This document shows, piece by piece, positions 24,029 to 36,800 of a stretch of DNA of 64,000 nt. Below the pieces are notes generated by a model. That model ran no database searches. It saw only the letters and a list, made by a program, of their open reading frames with translations, and was not told the DNA's origin. Within the stretch, counting starts at the first letter, position 1; each line of letters begins with the position of its first letter. This DNA is from Oopsacas minuta (Eukaryota; Porifera; Hexactinellida; Lyssacinosida; Leucopsacidae), in the NCBI GenBank assembly GCA_024704765.1, contig JAKMXF010000099.1, positions 486,419-550,418 on the forward strand. Direction: 5' to 3'. The translations under genes and the position numbers were made by a program.

Positions 24029-26972
24029 CACTGCTCAACAAAAGTTTAGTTGCATTTCTACCAACACTTGTTTTTACCTAATTTTGGGGCGCGAATCCGA
24101 GTCCGACCTTAGTTATTTTAGTTATTTTCCGCAAGCTCTAGATTTTTGCAAATCGAAATTTTTAATGTTTTTTGTACAAAATTCAAATTTTTTGAGAAAG
24201 TGACCTGATTTGACAAAATGATGTCCAGCTTACAGTTGAATAACTAGCCTCAAAACAAAAATAGGTGCCAAAAAACTTTCTTGTTGCCAATAGAAATTGT
24301 ATTTGTAGACAGATAGGCAACAAATGTTTACAAAAATGTAAAAAATAACAGTTTTGCTGGTAATATACATGTAAAATTGATTTTTTTTACAAAATGACAT
24401 AGAAAAGAACGATGGCAATCTACAATAGTAACTTAAAGCGATCAATGACAAGATACGAAAGATTCAAATGTTCTACAACTCTGAACAAATTTCCTCTTAT
24501 AACTTCTGCGTTTGTACGCTTTGTGAGGACAGTCACGTTCAATGCCCCAACAATAGTCTGCCATCATATGTCGATCCCATCGACCTTGGTAGCGTTCTTC
24601 CACTGTCATGAGATCCTGGTGGAAACGCTCTCCCTGTTCGTCACTGACAGTCCCAAGGTTATCAGGGAATTTGTCCAGGTGGCTGTGCAGAAAATGTGCT
24701 TTTATGCTCATGTTGCATCCTAAATCACGAAACCCTGAGAGCATCTTGGATACAAGCATTTCATAGTTTGGAGCCTTTCTGTTATCAAGAAAGTTCTGTA
24801 TAACATCCACAAAAGATAGCCATGCAGCCTTCTCCTTGACATTCATTTTCTGAATGAAGTTATTGTCGCGAATAAGTGTACGTATCTGTGGCCCATCAAA
24901 CACTCCTGCTTTGATTTTATCATATGACAAAGCAGGGAAAGTATACACAAGATGATGAAAGGATTCATTGTCAGGATTTAGGGCTTTAACGAACTGTTTC
25001 ACGAGACCTAGCTTGATGTGCAGGGCGGAAAAACAATTTTGTCTCTGCTTACGATCGGGTCGTGTGTTACGTTAGGCATGCCAGCTTGAAATGTTTCACG
25101 TAAGGGCCACTCCTTCTGTCTCCAATGTTTTTCACGTGCTCTGCTGTCCCACATGCACAGTTAACATGGAAATTTAGTGTATCCTTTTGCTGACCTAGCA
25201 GAAAACTAACCATTATGAGGTCAACACAAATGATTCAGTTGTGATCATGATATCCGAATAAATCCATAACAATTCTAATGTCATCATGCTGTTCCTTCAA
25301 GACAGTGGAGTGACCAACTAGAACAGCACCATAAACATTTCCGTTGTTTAAAAGAACACACTTGAGGCTGCGCTTGGAACTGTCCAAAAACAATCGCCAT
25401 TCTCCTGGATCATATGAGGAGATACCCAGTTGTCCGAGAAGACCAGGAATATCGTTGCAATATACCAGCTTATTTTCCACTGAAAAATAGGGTAGAAGGT
25501 GTTCTTCTCTTTTTCGAAAAAAGAAAACCTTTACAAATCGATCCAGCACCTGTTTTTCTTTGAGCCTGGAGGCTAAGAGCTCAGCTGCTTGCTTGGGCAG
25601 ATCTAAATCACGTACTAAGTCATTCCGTTCTGATTGATTAAACTGCTGCACAGTTACTCTGGTTTCATAAGAAGAATCTTCAGATTCTGATTCTGTGTCT
25701 GTTATTTGATATTCCATTTCTACAATCTCTTCCCTTTCCAATTCAGTTTCTTCATCATCAGGAAAAGCAAAACCACTAAAGACCGGAGGAAGAAGTCTAT
25801 CAGAGTGCGGGACAGGTCGTATAGCTGATGGTATACTAGGATAAGTAAGCGTTTGTCGGCTCTTCTTGCCAACACCTTTTGTATTGACCATGCAAAAGTA
25901 GCAGTCAGTTGTGTGGTCTTGGGGTTCACGCCACACCATTGGAATGGCAAAGGCAGACCCTTTCGCTTTCCTTTGTTCAGTCTCGGAGCATTTCTTCGCA
26001 GTTATGGCACACAATATGAGGAGACCATTTCTTATCTTGATCACCAAAAGGGATGCCAAAGTATGCTATGTAGGCACGCTTCACAAACGATGTTATATTT
26101 CGTCTTTGACGCGAAAGCGTGTACACACCACAGATGTAACAAAATGAATCAGGGTTATTTTTTGCATTTATGTCTACTAGTAGAAGCCATGATCAAATCT
26201 GAAGAGTTAAGAATCGAAAGAAAATCTGTTGATGTCTATGTAACTTAACACAAACAAACAGAATAACAAAACCTTGGTTCTAATTAAGGCTACCAGCAGA
26301 CGAGCGGAAAAATAAAGCTTAAATGCCTATTCTGCTGCATCTAGCCACAATGCTCAATCAAGTTTTCTAACTTTGTAATATTTCTGGCATCTCGTGGAGT
26401 GACTAACTGCGAATGTATAACGAAATGGTCAACAGGCGTTAACGCAGGTGGACAATAAAACAGGAATGCAGTATGGTGATAAAACTTGATAACGTGGGGC
26501 TTTCAACAGGAAGCTTCGGGCTGATAAGCATGACTCATTGCAAACTTCTTCAAATGCGCTTAAACAGCAATCGGCTACAACTTGAAAGCTTCTATCTGAG
26601 ACACTGGTACCATGTTATAGACAAAGCACAAACAAATAGCCTTAACTTTTGAAAACCTGTTGAGTAATCAGGTCTGCAAAATACTCATTTACCACGTGCT
26701 CATCATTCAGCTCTGACTAACAAATGTTCATAATGGATCCAGAATGATGCATACAAAATGAAAATGGCTTGATAGATAAAAAAAGTATTTGGTGGAGATC
26801 AGATTTATGTACTAAATAAGTACCACAAACCAAAAAGTTTAAATTGTCGATTGCATAAAAACTAGAGCATGCAGAAATAAACTGATTGCAGATTTGAAAT
26901 CAGCATCCCAAAATTATATAGAATCAGTTAAATAATCTCATGCAACCAAAGATGAAAAATATTGTTTGCAGT
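24029..26972 (-). mobile_element. 2.9-kb element, copy 1 (family with DSSKRSLK transposase)
   Basis: This block matches 44600-47544 in reverse orientation; coordinates map by x to 71574 minus x with no net indel between 24230 and 26248. Ends read CACTGCTCAACAA (left) and, reversed, AACTGCAAACAA (right), a weak terminal inverted repeat. The element lies within the older Cc8L18.2-like gene, whose similarity resumes on both sides. A clear target duplication could not be fixed. The transposase on the minus strand is broken by the same lesions as in copy 2. Confidence 0.85.
24442..26150 (-). pseudogene. Broken transposase-like protein, copy 1
   Basis: Order on the minus strand: a Cys-rich N-terminus (SFCYICGVYT, later HIVCHNCEEML), PMVWREPQDHTTDCYFCMV, an acidic middle, then WRLFLDSSKRSLKCVLLN, then a frameshifted zone (about 25000-25235), then FVKALNPDNESFHH, FDGPQIRTLIRDNN, HFLHSHLDKFPDNLG, DEQGERFHQDLM and MMADYCWGIERDCP. 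The conserved aspartate of LDSSKRS, one in ICVDL and the glutamate of GERFHQD could form a DDE triad; that is inference. A TGA with a frame shift near 25975 and further breaks near 25000-25235 inactivate it. I recall many unnamed arthropod proteins of this type but no superfamily name. Confidence 0.75.
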
Positions 26973-27735
26973 TTTATATGCTCCATCCTGGATTTCTATT
27001 TATTCATTATACATTTACTGACGGACCAAATAACTTTGGTATGCTTAAACACCTTACATATTTCAGTCCCACTGTACTGGAGGTAGTGAAGAAATTATTT
27101 CAATAAATGCTTTCTTTTCACATCCAGAACATGTTTTGCTATCTTTGTTCTGCGATTTTGAACCTAGGATACAAATTCAAGCTGCGAAACGTTTATTGGA
27201 TTTGCCAGATAACCATCTTAGTTTGGAAGTGGGTGGTAAGGATGATTTGTCAAGGGTTGATATTTGTGGAAAACTTAGTAGCATCAATGAAACAGTAATG
27301 CCAAAATATATTATACCTTTCAGGGTCCCCAAATCAAACTTCAAAGCACAACTATATACCGAATTGTTTACCTGGGATATCAATGTCATCAGTGAGCCAC
27401 CCTTAATGCGGAGTATGACTGAAAACGAATTAGAAGATATTTACGATACCCCCCTCTTTCCATACCTAATTTTATGTGTCGCAACCAACCGGTGGAACGA
27501 GCAGTGAAAGTTGTGTTCGAGGCATCTAAGAGTGTTTGTGGTGAAGAAAACCGTTATGGAGTTATCCGTCAGAGACTAAAATCAAGAAGACTTATGGCCT
27601 ATACTGATTCGAAGCAAGATTTTGTTTTCATTTTTCTTAAGTCCCGAAAGCCAATCCTTAAATATAGTTTGATTTGTATTTGAAGTTTTATTTTTTAATG
27701 AATTATACAACGAATTATTTGAAAAGTTTCTAACT

Positions 27736-28030
27736 ACAGTAGAACCTTTCGAAGCGAGGAAATTGGTTACCAAGATTTCATCTTCCCAATCTCCGCTTTG
27801 AGATGACGACTTGATTGCATGAAAATTAGTGTAGTTGGAACCTATTTTACGTCCCGAATCTGAAGGATCCAAACATTTTTGAAAATTTCAGCTCATTTGT
27901 AATAGTTCTTGCTTACCAGTTATTTGCTTTAAACAGTTTATGTGATTAATGCAATCCCTCCCAAACTATACATATATTGTAATTTAGTTTATTTTGAATT
28001 CGTGGTGAATTCAATTAATAAAATTAGCAT
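27736..28030. other. Non-coding gap with a one-sided MITE-like end
   Basis: CAGTAGAACCTTTCGAAGCG at 27736 resembles the end of the MITE at 54379-54540, but no matching opposite end was found. The rest shows no gene. Confidence 0.35.
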
Positions 28031-28034
28031 AATG

Positions 28035-28123
28035 GATTCCTGTATCATATTTGAGTCAATTTCCTTATAAGTATGAGTAAGCACTATTAAGACAGGTACA
28101 AAATGAATAAATTGCTAAGGAAG
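28035..28123 (-). repeat. 89-bp inverted repeat, right partner of 18839-18927
   Basis: GGATTCCTGTATCATATTTG through GCTAAGGAA is the near-perfect reverse complement of 18839-18927. It lies about 350 bp beyond the end of the older Cc8L18.2-like coding region, the distance expected of a terminal repeat. Confidence 0.8.
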
Positions 28124-28129
28124 GGGTAT

Positions 28130-29355
28130 TTCAAATCAGCTCAAAATTTGCAGAATTATTAACTAACATAATCCCAACAATAATATTATTGTTCCAGTAT
28201 AGAAATGAGATCTTTACATTTTTCAGTTCGCCCTATTCCGCATAATGTTAAGAAATTGTATTTTGGCACCTCGCTGCGGGTCTAGAAAGTAATTAAGCAT
28301 TTAAACTTGTACACATTGTGAATATTTATAATGACTATTATAACACTTTAGTTCAATAATAGATGCTACACTTTGAACATAAAGGTAATTTCATATCATC
28401 ACTTTTAGGTGGGCAGATCCACTTGGCCGGAAAATAAATGGAGATATAAAACATTTTAGCTAAATTAGTATGCAACATGTTGTTAAGTTCGAACATAACT
28501 TCTTAGTGAATACAGCAAATATTTTTGTCATATAGATTTTAATCTTGGAAATTTTTTCCAGAATTTAAATGATTAAAACAGAAGCAAAGAAATTGCATAA
28601 AATCTTTCCTGATACCGACCTTTGTTGCATGCCCAAATGATTGTCGTTAGATCCAAGTTTACTTTATTGCATAAAATTATATCCTTCTTTGACTACGGAC
28701 ATCAGACATTCAGACACACAAATATACAAGCTGAAAAGCTTTAGCCCTTCTGAGACTTAGTTTCATATACATCTATGCAGGCACGGGCATCGCCAAAGCT
28801 CTACTACGCCATTGTATATAAAAGTTACATTCGTTTTTCTAACCGTTTCTTTTCATATGTGAGCATTGTCAGAATAAACAGATAGTTATAATTCCCTGAT
28901 CTATAAATCAACGTTTTCTACTATACCAATAAGGGAATATTATCGCATGCGTGAACCTTTCTTGGCTGAGAAACTATTAAAGCTCAGAAATAATTTATTA
29001 TACTAAGCCTATTCGCGGATAATATTTTGTATCTTTTTTCGTTACTCGCGACACTCTCCTCGACTATTCACGATTTCGTCACACATATGACACATCGGCA
29101 GTAAAGAGAAGTTTTCACATATCTTATTAAATACTCAGTATATTTGATAACTACATCAAGTATATTGAGCTTGTATCTTCCCCAAAAATGTATGACATAT
29201 CCTCCAAACATCTTAGCTCAATCAATATTCTGTTTTGATATATGGTAAGTAAAATGTTTTGACTCAAAAAGTAATATTTGTCAGTTTTTGCATTCCCAAG
29301 TATTAAATTCGTGATTCTCTGCTGGATTAGAGAATCAATCATGTAGTTGAACTTA
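28130..29355. other. No gene seen
   Basis: AT-rich sequence with only chance frames. No inverted or tandem repeat was recognised. Confidence 0.5.
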
Positions 29356-29359
29356 TAAA

Positions 29360-29975
29360 TACTAGCGCGCTTCGCCTGCTAGGTCGCTGCGTGACAGCTT
29401 AATGCTCCAGGTTAGCTTATTTATTAATTAAACAGCAAAATTTTGGAGTGTTATTGGTCGCTACGCGACAGAATATTTTCGGCACTACCTGCCTCGAATT
29501 CACAGAATAGTTAAAATATTGAGATTTGATGATCCATGGTCGATCCAAATTACATTGAATGGCCTTCTGTGGTGACGCAGGAGACGCTCTGTCGCTTTTG
29601 GTTAGTAATCACGCAACTTTGTACTTCGTGTATTAAGAAATTCTGAAATTTTCTTTGAAACAGTCATGATGACGTAATAATCCCATGAAGAGTTAACTTT
29701 GGTGAGAATCATGACGTCAGGACATTTGGCATATTGACGGGAATTTGTGATGTAATTTCAAACTTCTATAATGTATACTCGTTGAGCAGTGGTTAATAAT
29801 ATGATTTCAAATTCTAAAAACGGTGACAATGACGTCATGATTTCGTCATAGGTTTGAATTTTCGTCCAAGACTCGAACTCCTCCGAGCCAGGCCCAAAAT
29901 ACCCCCCTGCATGCCAAAAGTCAGCCTTGGGGTCTTTCATTTCAATTAATTCTGGACATGCAAACATGAATATAC
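29360..29975 (-). repeat. Dispersed repeat B ('PELI' repeat), longest copy
   Basis: Starts with a G+C-rich head (ACTAGCGCGCTTCGCCTGCT at about 29362) and includes AACAGTCATGATGACGTAATA near 29664. It ends in a block whose minus-strand translation reads CPELIEMKDPK, then FGPGSEEFESWTKI, then DEIMTSLSP. Relatives occur at 43797-44010, 62850-63440, 39355-39440 (end only) and 36757-36800 (part). The copies are diverged in DNA but keep the translated words. Class unknown (SINE, Helitron-like or coding relic). Confidence 0.65.
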
Positions 29976-29979
29976 ACTA

Positions 29980-31480
29980 ACCGAACATAACTTTATCCAC
30001 CCATCTAAATTACATATCCTGCCTAACGGCGAATATCTGGAGATCCATACAATAATACAACTGAAAGACCTATATAATTGTGTTAGTTAACATTATCCTG
30101 AGTCTATCCATTAAAATTAGATATTTTAAAACCACACTTTGCTCATTAAATAGATAATTAGCTGATTACATATTCAATTCATTATTGCACAAAGCTCAAA
30201 TATGATGGAACAATTCTGATAGCATATTGAAATACTACAGGTCTGTGTTACCCCTGTATGAATATTTCAAAGGTTTACATCAAAGTTGATTTGCATTTTC
30301 ATATTCTGCTACAAGGAGCACATGTGGCACATATTAAATAACGTTTGTGAATTATAATGTTGCAATAATCGATGTATTTCTAACTATACAAAGTCAGTTT
30401 AGATAATCTCAGATAATTTTCATACTGTATTCCATTATGACGTCAATATTCTAGTGATCTGCCACTTCTGCCACATGTTGTAAGAATATTTAGATGCTAA
30501 TTCGTCAGAGAAGTATACTGTACGCATTTCGAAAAATACAAAATGGGGTTACACAGACCCGTGGAATTCAAATATGCCCTCATTTGAGGTTGTGCAATTA
30601 TTAATTGAATATTTTATTTGTTCATTACCTATTTATTGAGCATAGTGTGGCTATAAAATATCTAGTTTTGAATTTCAGGGATTTTGTCAGGATAATCTTA
30701 ACTAAAACAGTCATATGGTATTTTCAGGTATATTATCGTATGGATATTAAAAATTCGCCGTATAGCCAGGATATGTCATTGTGGAGTTTGTTGGTTTGAA
30801 ATACTTATGCTCGGTTAGTGTATATTTATACAGATTAATTTCCTTTAATATTATTGATAATTATTCTTTTGCAAACTTGTAAGTTGTAATACACTACATA
30901 AGGAAGCCTTCACGTAGATATATATTCCAAGGTAATTGAACTTCTGGTGCCAAATCGGCACAATATTTCACAGTCTCTTGCAAAAGAAAATTATGGCAAG
31001 TCTAGTTCTTAATTCAGTAATGTCCCTATATCCAGGAATACGGCCAGTGACTGTAGTCTAATAAGGCCAATCTCCACCCTTCATCACATCCACTGAATTG
31101 ATTATTTTTGTTCACAATACCTCTAGCTCAACTGTTGGTGAGGAGGTCATATCAGAGGGGTGACTATTTGGAGGATTTTTACCGTATTCTCAGTATCTAT
31201 CGTCTCCGTCCGATATTTTGTTGGCGCATTCAAATCATGACATCAAAATCACATGTATTTCGTTGAAATATTTTCCTCTACTCAGTCATATTGTATAAAT
31301 ATTCAGGAAGTGTTTATTAGAATCGAATTCTTTTCAAATCTTTATATCATTTTTTGAAAATTCATAATTCTCTTTTTGAAAAATATGTTATTTTAATGTG
31401 AATTGTATAATGGTTATTCTCAAGGGCATCAAATTTATTTTGAATTTTGGATCATACTATTGAGATATTCTATTTGAGCT
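29980..31480. other. No gene seen
   Basis: AT-rich with no supported frame, RNA gene or repeat boundary. Confidence 0.5.
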
Positions 31481-31486
31481 AAAATA

Positions 31487-31960
31487 CAGTAGATAATGCA
31501 TTTAGTGATGATGAATATAGTGATATTATTATTGCTTCGGAGTAGCACAGTCAATTTACATACAATTTTGATTGGATATAGTGAGAATACTAGCCTTGTC
31601 AAAGGATATTTGTCCAGTATATTTGATTCAAACGAAAATTTTCAATACAATGAGCTAATTTATGAGTAATTCACTCAAGTAACGAACATAGCATCTATAG
31701 ATACTTTGCAGGGATCTATTTGGTCGATTTGATATATTCTATTTTTATGTCTCGCATATCATGCTACTGCAGATTGTGATATATGAACATTGGCGAAATT
31801 TGAATTACATCCTTATTATGGGAGTGAAGTTAGCTAATGTGGCGCATAGCCAATGTGGGGTGCACCACATTAGCTAAATTCACTCCTATGATATGGATAT
31901 AGTGATAATTTGGCCGAAAGTTTTGGGGCTCGACATTATCACTATATCCATTATCTACTG
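31487..31960. mobile_element. TA-flanked MITE with internal hairpins
   Basis: Ends CAGTAGATAATGCATTTAGT and, reversed, CAGTAGATAATGGATATAGT are flanked by TA (31485-31486 and 31961-31962). Inside lie a strong hairpin at 31821-31886 (GGAGTGAAGTTAGCTAATGT against its complement, loop around CATAGCCAATG) and a second hairpin at about 31893-31951 (ATATAGTGATAAT against ATTATCACTATAT). No coding frame. Most likely mobilised by a Tc1/mariner or pogo transposase. Confidence 0.8.
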
Positions 31961-31969
31961 TAGATTGTT

Positions 31970-33025
31970 CATATTTAGGGATTATCTCTGTATAGTTCCC
32001 CTATTCCTGCAATGGGACGGAAATTTTCCTACAAGAAATTTTAAATTTGTTTTTTCTTTGCATTTGATCTTCACAGTTTATTGTGCCTTGACGGTTCTCA
32101 ATAATTTGTTATGACATTTCTGTCGATGGTAATTATTTGCCAAATTTTTATCCATTTGTACAATATTAGAGTAATCCGGTCTAGAAATATTCCCTCTCTA
32201 ATTTTCTATCGACTTTTCTTGTCTAGAGGGAGGTAATTCTCCAGCCGAAAGGTTGTCAGTATAATATTCACAAATATAGTGATGAAAAGATTTCCACGAG
32301 GCAATACTAGATATTTCTAGTTCTCTCTTCAATATTTAGAAAATTGTTTATGATGACCTGAGAAGTCAAAAATAAATGCCTGAAAACCGTTATGAAACAA
32401 TATTATGTAATATGCAAGGCCAAATCTGCACAATAAAGAAAAATTTGAAATTTCTTTAAGAAAATTTCCGTTCCTTTCCGTGAATTAGGTAAGCTCAATA
32501 AATTGTATTTTATAATATTGAAAAGAATATTTGTGTCTAAATGGCAAGTACTTCCTGCTTCGAAATGCTTCTGCCGCTACTGTTACTTCATTATCATACC
32601 GTATGTCGGATGTTTACTTGTATCTCAATGAAGAACCAGTTAGTCTGCCTCACATTCCTATTGAATTTTCTTAATCTTTTTAGGCTTCTTCAAGTTTTGC
32701 CCCTTGTGTAGCTGGTTTGTTGTATTGTAGGGAAGATTCCTTTGATTACTGCAATGGTTAGTTTGAAGTAACCGTTTTCATCTATCATTATTGTTTTTGT
32801 ACTTATATAATCTAATAGGTAGACCTCAGAGCTGTGCATGTTTATCATCATCAATTGTGCCATGTTAAGAGGTTATCCAGGGTTGGGTAAAGAGACGCGT
32901 GGGAACTAAGCCCAATGTGTCAGTAGGGCCACTTATCCCACTTCACTTTACCTTTACTGACTTATTCATGTAACAATTTATGTCTACTAATTTCGGATTT
33001 GGAACTTAAACTTAAACAGACTTCA
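31970..33025. other. No gene seen
   Basis: Only chance frames; nothing structured noticed. Confidence 0.5.
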
Positions 33026-33029
33026 AATG

Positions 33030-33191
33030 CAGTGGATATAGCTTATAAGAACACAAGTTATTAGAACATATCGAATATATAAACCATTCTACCCAGAACG
33101 GTCCTCATATAATCTTATATAATATACATACCGGTTGGAAGAACATATTTTTTGCTACTCTCCAGGGTGTTCTTATAAGTCATAACCACTG
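33030..33191. mobile_element. 162-bp MITE of the TTATAAGAACA family
   Basis: Ends CAGTGGATATAGCTTATAAG and, reversed, CAGTGGTTATGACTTATAAG both continue AACAC. The internal word TTATAAGAACA is shared with 4717-5096. The flanks are TG and TT, so a TA duplication is not preserved. Confidence 0.65.
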
Positions 33192-33199
33192 TTATTTTC

Positions 33200-36100
33200 C
33201 TTTCAGGAATTGAATTAATTATATAGAACCTAAAATTCTTCCCTTTGGAGTGAAAGATCGTGACCGTTTTAGACCCAACCACAACTTGACAATTTTGAAA
33301 CTTTATTTTTTACGACCATTGTAATCATATAGGCTGCAGCCCGGTGTACTGAAGAATCGATTTAAAGACAGTATTTTATCTACCCACCTTCTCAGGGGGG
33401 CTAGCCACACTTGACCCTTAAACCTAGATCCGTCTTTTTTTTAAGGTATAGTGTGCTGAAAAGAAATATCTCAATACATGTGTTATCGTATATACGTATG
33501 AAAATCCTTGGGAGTAGCAGAATATGTTATTTAACTGTCGTAAATTCTAAAAGAGTTATCCGGACCTTTTCTAGAGGATAGATCTCCTATAACCGAAATG
33601 TTCTTATTACCTGTGAATATATGCGATAACCAGGGCAGGATTCAGACTGTGCGGTGCCCTATTCGATTAAGACTAATTATATACGCCACCGCGTCATTAG
33701 GATCTGAAATCTATCAAATCATGATATCGGTCAAATTACGGAACACAACAAATTTACAGGGTATATACATAATATTATTTAGATTGTTAATAGGTGATGA
33801 TTTGAATATTTCATCTCAAAAAAGGATTTTTTAGCATCAGTATTTTATTGGGTGTCAAAATATTCAGTATTTAGGAGTACCCAATTTCTACAGTGAGCAG
33901 TCTTTAATACAGTTTACACTATAGATTAATTTTGCGTTTTATCTTTGAAAACTCGAATTGTCTCGGAGCTATTAACAGACCCATTCGTCGAATTGGTAGC
34001 AAGGACAACACCACAAAACATCAACCACAAGATATCATAATACGATTTACTAAATGTTCTTGTTAGGACTTGAAAAGCTATATGCATATACTGACTAGCA
34101 AAAGCCACCAAAAAAATTTTCAGAAAGTTACTTTTGGAAAGATATACCCTATTTGAACCTATCTGTAGGGTCCTAGCCCATGGCCCGCTTGGACTATCCA
34201 TAATATACCCATGGGGATGCCTACTGTATTCACAAACTTAAAATGCTCGACGGACTCTACTCTATATAGGTTCACCAGTGTAATTGTCAAAGTATACAGA
34301 TTCCATTAGGCTAAATCTCATTAGATTGCATTTTGGTACGTCCATGGTGTCCAAATGGGGATTGTAGTGGAGTGGAGCAGCATATCTTGAGATTTCAAGC
34401 TTTTTCAAACAATAACCTGTAGCTGATACATTAATATTCCAAGTTATTCGAGCTATTTTTAGGATTCAACTTGACCAAGCTAGAATTCGGGCCTCAAAAT
34501 ATTTGATTTTGGAGTCATGTTCGGTAGTTGATAAAACACGATGCGTACAGTATCCCTAATCCTCAATTATCTTTGGAAAATGGCCCAAAAAACGAAGTAC
34601 CGAACTATGTTATTTTACCTCAGAATTAAATGGGAATATTTTGAATTCGATCCCAAGCGGATTTCAAAATCAATTGCATATCAAAATTTCACACATTTAT
34701 TCTACCGAAAATGCATTTCATCTCTGAATCGAGGCAGTTTTATGTTTAGAAAGTATTATCGGCTGATGAAAAGTCAATAACATTTGGTTCTATTAGTGAT
34801 TAAAGAATATTTATAGCTAATAGGGTTGTTGACTTATGAATTTAATAAAGAATGATAAGATAATGGAGAAAAACTATAATTGTAATCATTTCTATTATTA
34901 TCCATGATGTATGAATACATTATTAGCATGTAAACGAAATTCTTTCGATTTTTCCGTTAGATTCTTATTGAGAATCTTCACATTTGATTCCTTTAACAAA
35001 AATACATGTTTTGACAAACCGATTTTCATGAGCTTTTTTTTCCTAACATGATTGATGTTAGGGACAACATGGATGCCGTTTTCCAAATAAGCCTGCATAT
35101 AGTTCAAGTAGATGTTTAGCGTTGTCCTCTAAGTTCATACCTGTTTCTCCATTAAAATAGGCATAATACTTAGAAGAAGAGACACCATGCCATAAGCTTT
35201 TCCCTGTTTAATACCTTTGCCAATCTCTACTTCCTATTTACATATGCGATATCATACCAGACTCTTCCTCGTTTTCTCTAAAGGTTTGGTACTTTAAATT
35301 CGATTTGGTAATGTACGAGGCGAAATGATTCTTATGGTGTGTGGCCTCTGCTACCATTATATCATCATTTACCTGCAGAGAATGTGTACATTTCCTCATC
35401 ACCTTACACTCAGCGCATGTCTGATTGTATCACACGCTTCAAAAGTGTACATATTGTCCATGTCTTAGTTATTTTTATTCATCTTTTGTGGAAAATGAAG
35501 CACTTAGACTAATCTGTAGGCTTCAAGGCAGATCTAGGGGCTCTTCCTGCTACAGTAGTACTTTTCTCATTCAACAATGGTTCGTGTTGGCTACTACTTG
35601 CTGTGACATATTGGATATTTTATTTACTAGTATATTTTGAACAACAGAACGAGTGCAACAATACATCACAACCAGGATTTCTTCCAGCTTTTATATGCAG
35701 CACGCCTAAATGAGTTCTCGGTTTCACTTGCGCACCTAGACTATTTGGATTTTCGAAGCATTAAACTTAAATTTTAAGCAAATCATACATCCATTACATA
35801 CTATATGCTTAATATTACATTCCAGAAGTGTCATACCAGTAGTATTAGGGCTCGATCTACATATCATTTATCAAGCTTCCTCTCTTTTATTATGAGCAAT
35901 TTACTTATAAATTATTTTACAATATCAGTGAATTTAACTGATTAATCTCATAAACAATAATACAATTCAATTGACTTTTATGATTGTTACCATTTGTAAT
36001 AATATAGATATTACTAAATAATATTGAATTTGAGACAATAGTAACAACAATGCTAACCTACTTACATCGCTATTTATATCAGCTAAGTTTGTATAGAATG

Positions 36101-36530
36101 TTCTCGAATAATACTAAACCATAATTACATTATTCGCCGAATTAGGCGTATAGAGCGCGCCTAACTCTCAAAATTTTCTTGTTACTAACTATACAAATTT
36201 TTTGTAAATACGCGCCTGTAGGTGCGGGTAGCGCTCCCGGATGAAAGCCTGAACACAGCTGCCTAACTGATCTATTTCGTCACATAGCCTGTATTCACTT
36301 CATCCTGGCGTATAGTTAGAGCATTAATAAGAATACCCACAGATGACTCCTTTGCATTCCTGAGATCTTCAGTAATTACATTCAACTGCCACATATTGAA
36401 CCTTTGAAATGAAGTCACTTAACTTCTCTTGGCATCAGGGAGGAGGGGAATTACAGATTCCGTGAATAACCTAATATCTTGATTATTCATCAAAAATAAA
36501 TAGATGATGGATGCAAAAATAACATTACTG
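33200..36530. other. Long stretch without a supported gene
   Basis: No frame with a recognisable motif. A short G+C-richer patch at 36140-36260 contains GGCGTATAGAGCGCGCC and CGGATGAAAGCC, possibly a decayed copy of repeat A. The TTCTTATTACC word at 33601 resembles the 33030 MITE. Confidence 0.45.
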
Positions 36531-36539
36531 AAGATAAAG

Positions 36540-36800
36540 AATACGAGTAACTACGTAGTTTATATTAATAATGTCTTCAGGCGCAATATTTCTGAAGTTT
36601 GGTGGGTATATTGATCATTTTCTAAAAAATATCAATTTTGATAAAAATAGAGGGATTGCTAATTTCTATGATTTCTTGCGGTTAATCAAGGCTAAACGCA
36701 TAATCCTTGATGTTTAGAGATTCGGAATATATAATACTTCCAATACTAGACTTGTCTAAGCCAGGCCCAAAATACCCCTTATATGCTAATAACACTGATA
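36540..36800 (+). repeat. Dispersed repeat B, internal fragment
   Basis: Matches 43160-43330 in direct orientation: GCTAAACGCATAATCCTTGATG here against GCTAAACGTATAATCGTTGATG there, continuing TTTAGAGATTCGGAAT. It then carries GACTTGTCTAAGCCAGGCCC and AAAATACCCC, the same word as at 29880-29910. Confidence 0.6.

Larger units (their letters stand above)
22324..27690 (+). pseudogene. Older Cc8L18.2-like transposase, split by two insertions
   Basis: Coding fragments at 22330-24028 and 26973-27690 line up block by block with 19727-21899: HPIFGSPAELPANQ at the start, SFLFDQRT (near 22850), ADRYGVSNRATAAIA (23140), IYFDGRHDKT (about 23325), VGCDGTNVN then LHTNELPLRHLF (23540-23680), SHPEHVLLSLF (about 27120) and QPVERAVKVVFEASKS (27490) with a C-terminal SKQDFV (27610). 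The start of the gene lies left of 19119, where ATGAGTAACACAGACAC precedes the younger element. The second break, at 24029-26972, falls inside a codon block that resumes on the other side. Many stops and shifts are present. It differs strongly from the younger copy, so two lineages of the same family are represented. Confidence 0.75.

Noticed and set aside
25853-26248. 131-codon plus-strand frame, repeated at 45326-45721
   Set aside because: It is the antisense shadow of the transposase N-terminus; its conservation only reflects that the two copies are identical.
27736-27860. Possible second copy of the CAGTAGAACC MITE
   Set aside because: Only one end matches; the opposite end and the TA duplication are missing.
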